From Alloscardovia macacae (lineage in GTDB: Bacteria > Actinomycetota > Actinomycetes > Actinomycetales > Bifidobacteriaceae), in assembly GCF_002259705.1 (NCBI RefSeq), contig NZ_MWWT01000005.1, positions 186,001 through 250,000 of the forward strand: 64,000 nt of DNA. Direction: 5' to 3'. The stretch's first letter is position 1; the number at the start of each line of letters is the position of its first letter. Under the pieces are notes generated by a model. It made no database searches. It worked only from the letters and a program-made list of their open reading frames with translations, and was not told the DNA's origin. This document shows, in pieces, positions 62,957-64,000 of this stretch. The position numbers and the translations under genes are program-made.

Positions 62957-64000
62957 ATGAGCACCCAGAGCCTTACAGACACCTTCGGCATCGAACGCAT
63001 AGATAAGCCCTTCGAGGTGAAGTCTCCGTATACGCCGTCCGGCGACCAGCCGAAAGCTATACGCGAGCTGGCAGACCGCATAGAAAACGGCGAGACGGAC
63101 GTGGTACTCATGGGCGCCACAGGCACGGGTAAGACGGCTACGACAGCCTGGATGATCGAGCGTCTGCAGCGCCCCACGCTCATCCTCGAACCGAATAAAA
63201 CTCTCGCCGCACAGCTCGCCGCAGAATTTCGCGAACTCATGCCGGATAACGCGGTGAACTACTTCGTCTCCTACTATGACTACTACCAGCCGGAAGCGTA
63301 CATCCCGCAGACGGATACTTTCATCGAAAAGGATTCGAGCATTAACGATGACGTGGAACGCCTGCGTCACGCCACGACGGCGAGCCTGCTGACACGCCGA
63401 GACTGCGTGGTCGTGGCCACGGTCTCCTGCATCTACGGCCTCGGCACGCCAGAAGAATATGCGCGGCAGATGCTCTTCCTGAATCGCGGGCAGATCATCG
63501 AGCGCGACGACCTGCTGCGCACTTTCGTGAACATGCAGTATAAGCGTAACGACATCGAGTTCGCGCGCGGTACCTTCCGCGTGCGCGGCGACACCGTGGA
63601 GATCATCCCCGTGTATGAGGAGCTCGCCATCCGCATCGAGTTCTTCGGAGACGAGATAGACCGCATCTCCACGCTCCACCCTATTACCGGAGATGAGATA
63701 GCGGAGGAGGACTCCATTCACATCTTCCCGGCGACGCATTACTCAGCGGGGCCGGAGCGTCTCGCGCACGCCATCGGCACTATCGAAGAGGAGCTGGACT
63801 GGCGTCTGGGGCAGCTGAAGAAGGAGAATAAGCTACTCGAAGCGCAGCGCCTCGAGCAGCGCACGCGTTATGACATCGAGTCACTGGAGCAGATAGGCAC
63901 GTGCTCGGGCGTGGAGAACTACTCGCGGCATTTCGATAACCGCGCGGCCGGCACGCCGCCGCACACACTGCTGGACTTCTTCCCGGATGATTTCCTGCTC
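62957..64000 (+). CDS. uvrB: Excinuclease ABC subunit B (5' part)
   Basis: The DNA-damage-verifying helicase of nucleotide excision repair. The first 348 residues are visible: [14 protein letters not shown], Walker A GATGTGKT, the beta-hairpin [29 protein letters not shown] and [17 protein letters not shown]. The reading frame is open to the window edge, so the gene simply continues. The ribosome-binding site is weak (AGAAAGA). No LexA box was seen upstream. Confidence 0.97.
   Translation, partial: MSTQSLTDTFGIERIDKPFEVKSPYTPSGDQPKAIRELADRIENGETDVVLMGATGTGKTATTAWMIERLQRPTLILEPNKTLAAQLAAEFRELMPDNAVNYFVSYYDYYQPEAYIPQTDTFIEKDSSINDDVERLRHATTASLLTRRDCVVVATVSCIYGLGTPEEYARQMLFLNRGQIIERDDLLRTFVNMQYKRNDIEFARGTFRVRGDTVEIIPVYEELAIRIEFFGDEIDRISTLHPITGDEIAEEDSIHIFPATHYSAGPERLAHAIGTIEEELDWRLGQLKKENKLLEAQRLEQRTRYDIESLEQIGTCSGVENYSRHFDNRAAGTPPHTLLDFFPDDFLL

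Noticed and set aside
62957-64000. A truncated uvrB pseudogene
   Set aside because: The frame is intact and open up to the last base; it is cut only by the window edge.

Overview
The window looks like a chromosomal segment of an actinobacterium with moderately high GC, most like the Bifidobacteriaceae. The evidence is conserved actinobacterial neighbourhoods: pth-mfd-eno-ftsB-DUF501-ppx, pdtaS facing whiB1, rpsA-coaE-uvrB, carD beside an OmpR-type two-component system, a T-box before ileS, and LCP proteins / giant glycosyltransferase / DUF5719. A bifidobacterial flavour comes from the AbiEi/DUF559-like protein and the RclA-type reductase. I cannot name the species from sequence alone. There is no prophage, insertion sequence or CRISPR array.

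Layout. 1-2.5 kb: the 3' end of an M1 aminopeptidase gene, then glmM and def. 3-7 kb, minus strand: a membrane-anchored arylsulfotransferase-like protein, then rrf2-rclA, a probable redox-stress operon. 7.5-9.8 kb: an orphan AbiEi/DUF559-like protein, tRNA-Arg(CCT) and a GNAT. 9.8-15.7 kb: xseA-xseB (minus), a second GNAT, T-box and ileS. 16-26.9 kb: a complete glycogen locus, pulA-glgB-glgC-glgD-glgA-glgP. Its BCDAP order and glgD gene are typical of Firmicutes. 27-35.2 kb: pth-mfd, eno, ftsB-DUF501-ppx. 35.3-38.3 kb: tRNA-Leu(TAA), FKBP, greA, pdtaS. 38.4-43.8 kb, minus: an orphan FtsK/EccC-like ATPase with whiB1, and two LCP cell-wall ligases. 43.9-48.8 kb: giant GT2 membrane glycosyltransferase and DUF5719. 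48.8-53 kb: a degenerate metallopeptidase, a HAD phosphatase fused to an OmpR-type winged helix, ComF, and a LexA-box-controlled umuDC pair. 53-56.2 kb: histidine kinase/response regulator and carD. 56.5-59.3 kb: a Zn/Mn ABC transporter. 59.4-64 kb: folD, rpsA, coaE and the start of uvrB.

The most unusual signal is non-coding. Seven compact elements lie in intergenic regions. Each is a pair of inverted 17-bp arms (left TTTTGCATTTCGGCCCA, right TGGGCAGAAATGCAAAA) with an unconserved interior. Total lengths fall into only two classes, 115-116 and 126-127 bp, one DNA helical turn apart. Several arms begin exactly in the T-tract of an intrinsic terminator. A wider eighth pair and isolated arms also occur inside coding sequence. 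Every long non-coding gap except the T-box leader holds at least one element. Conserved arms and phased spacing with a free interior suggest protein-binding or looping sites rather than an ordinary MITE.

Other notable points are the HAD-winged-helix fusion, a helically phased cluster of DnaA-like boxes before the FtsK-like/whiB1 operon, hairpins that sequester the ribosome-binding sites of ileS and pth, and loss of expected catalytic residues in two enzyme-family members.
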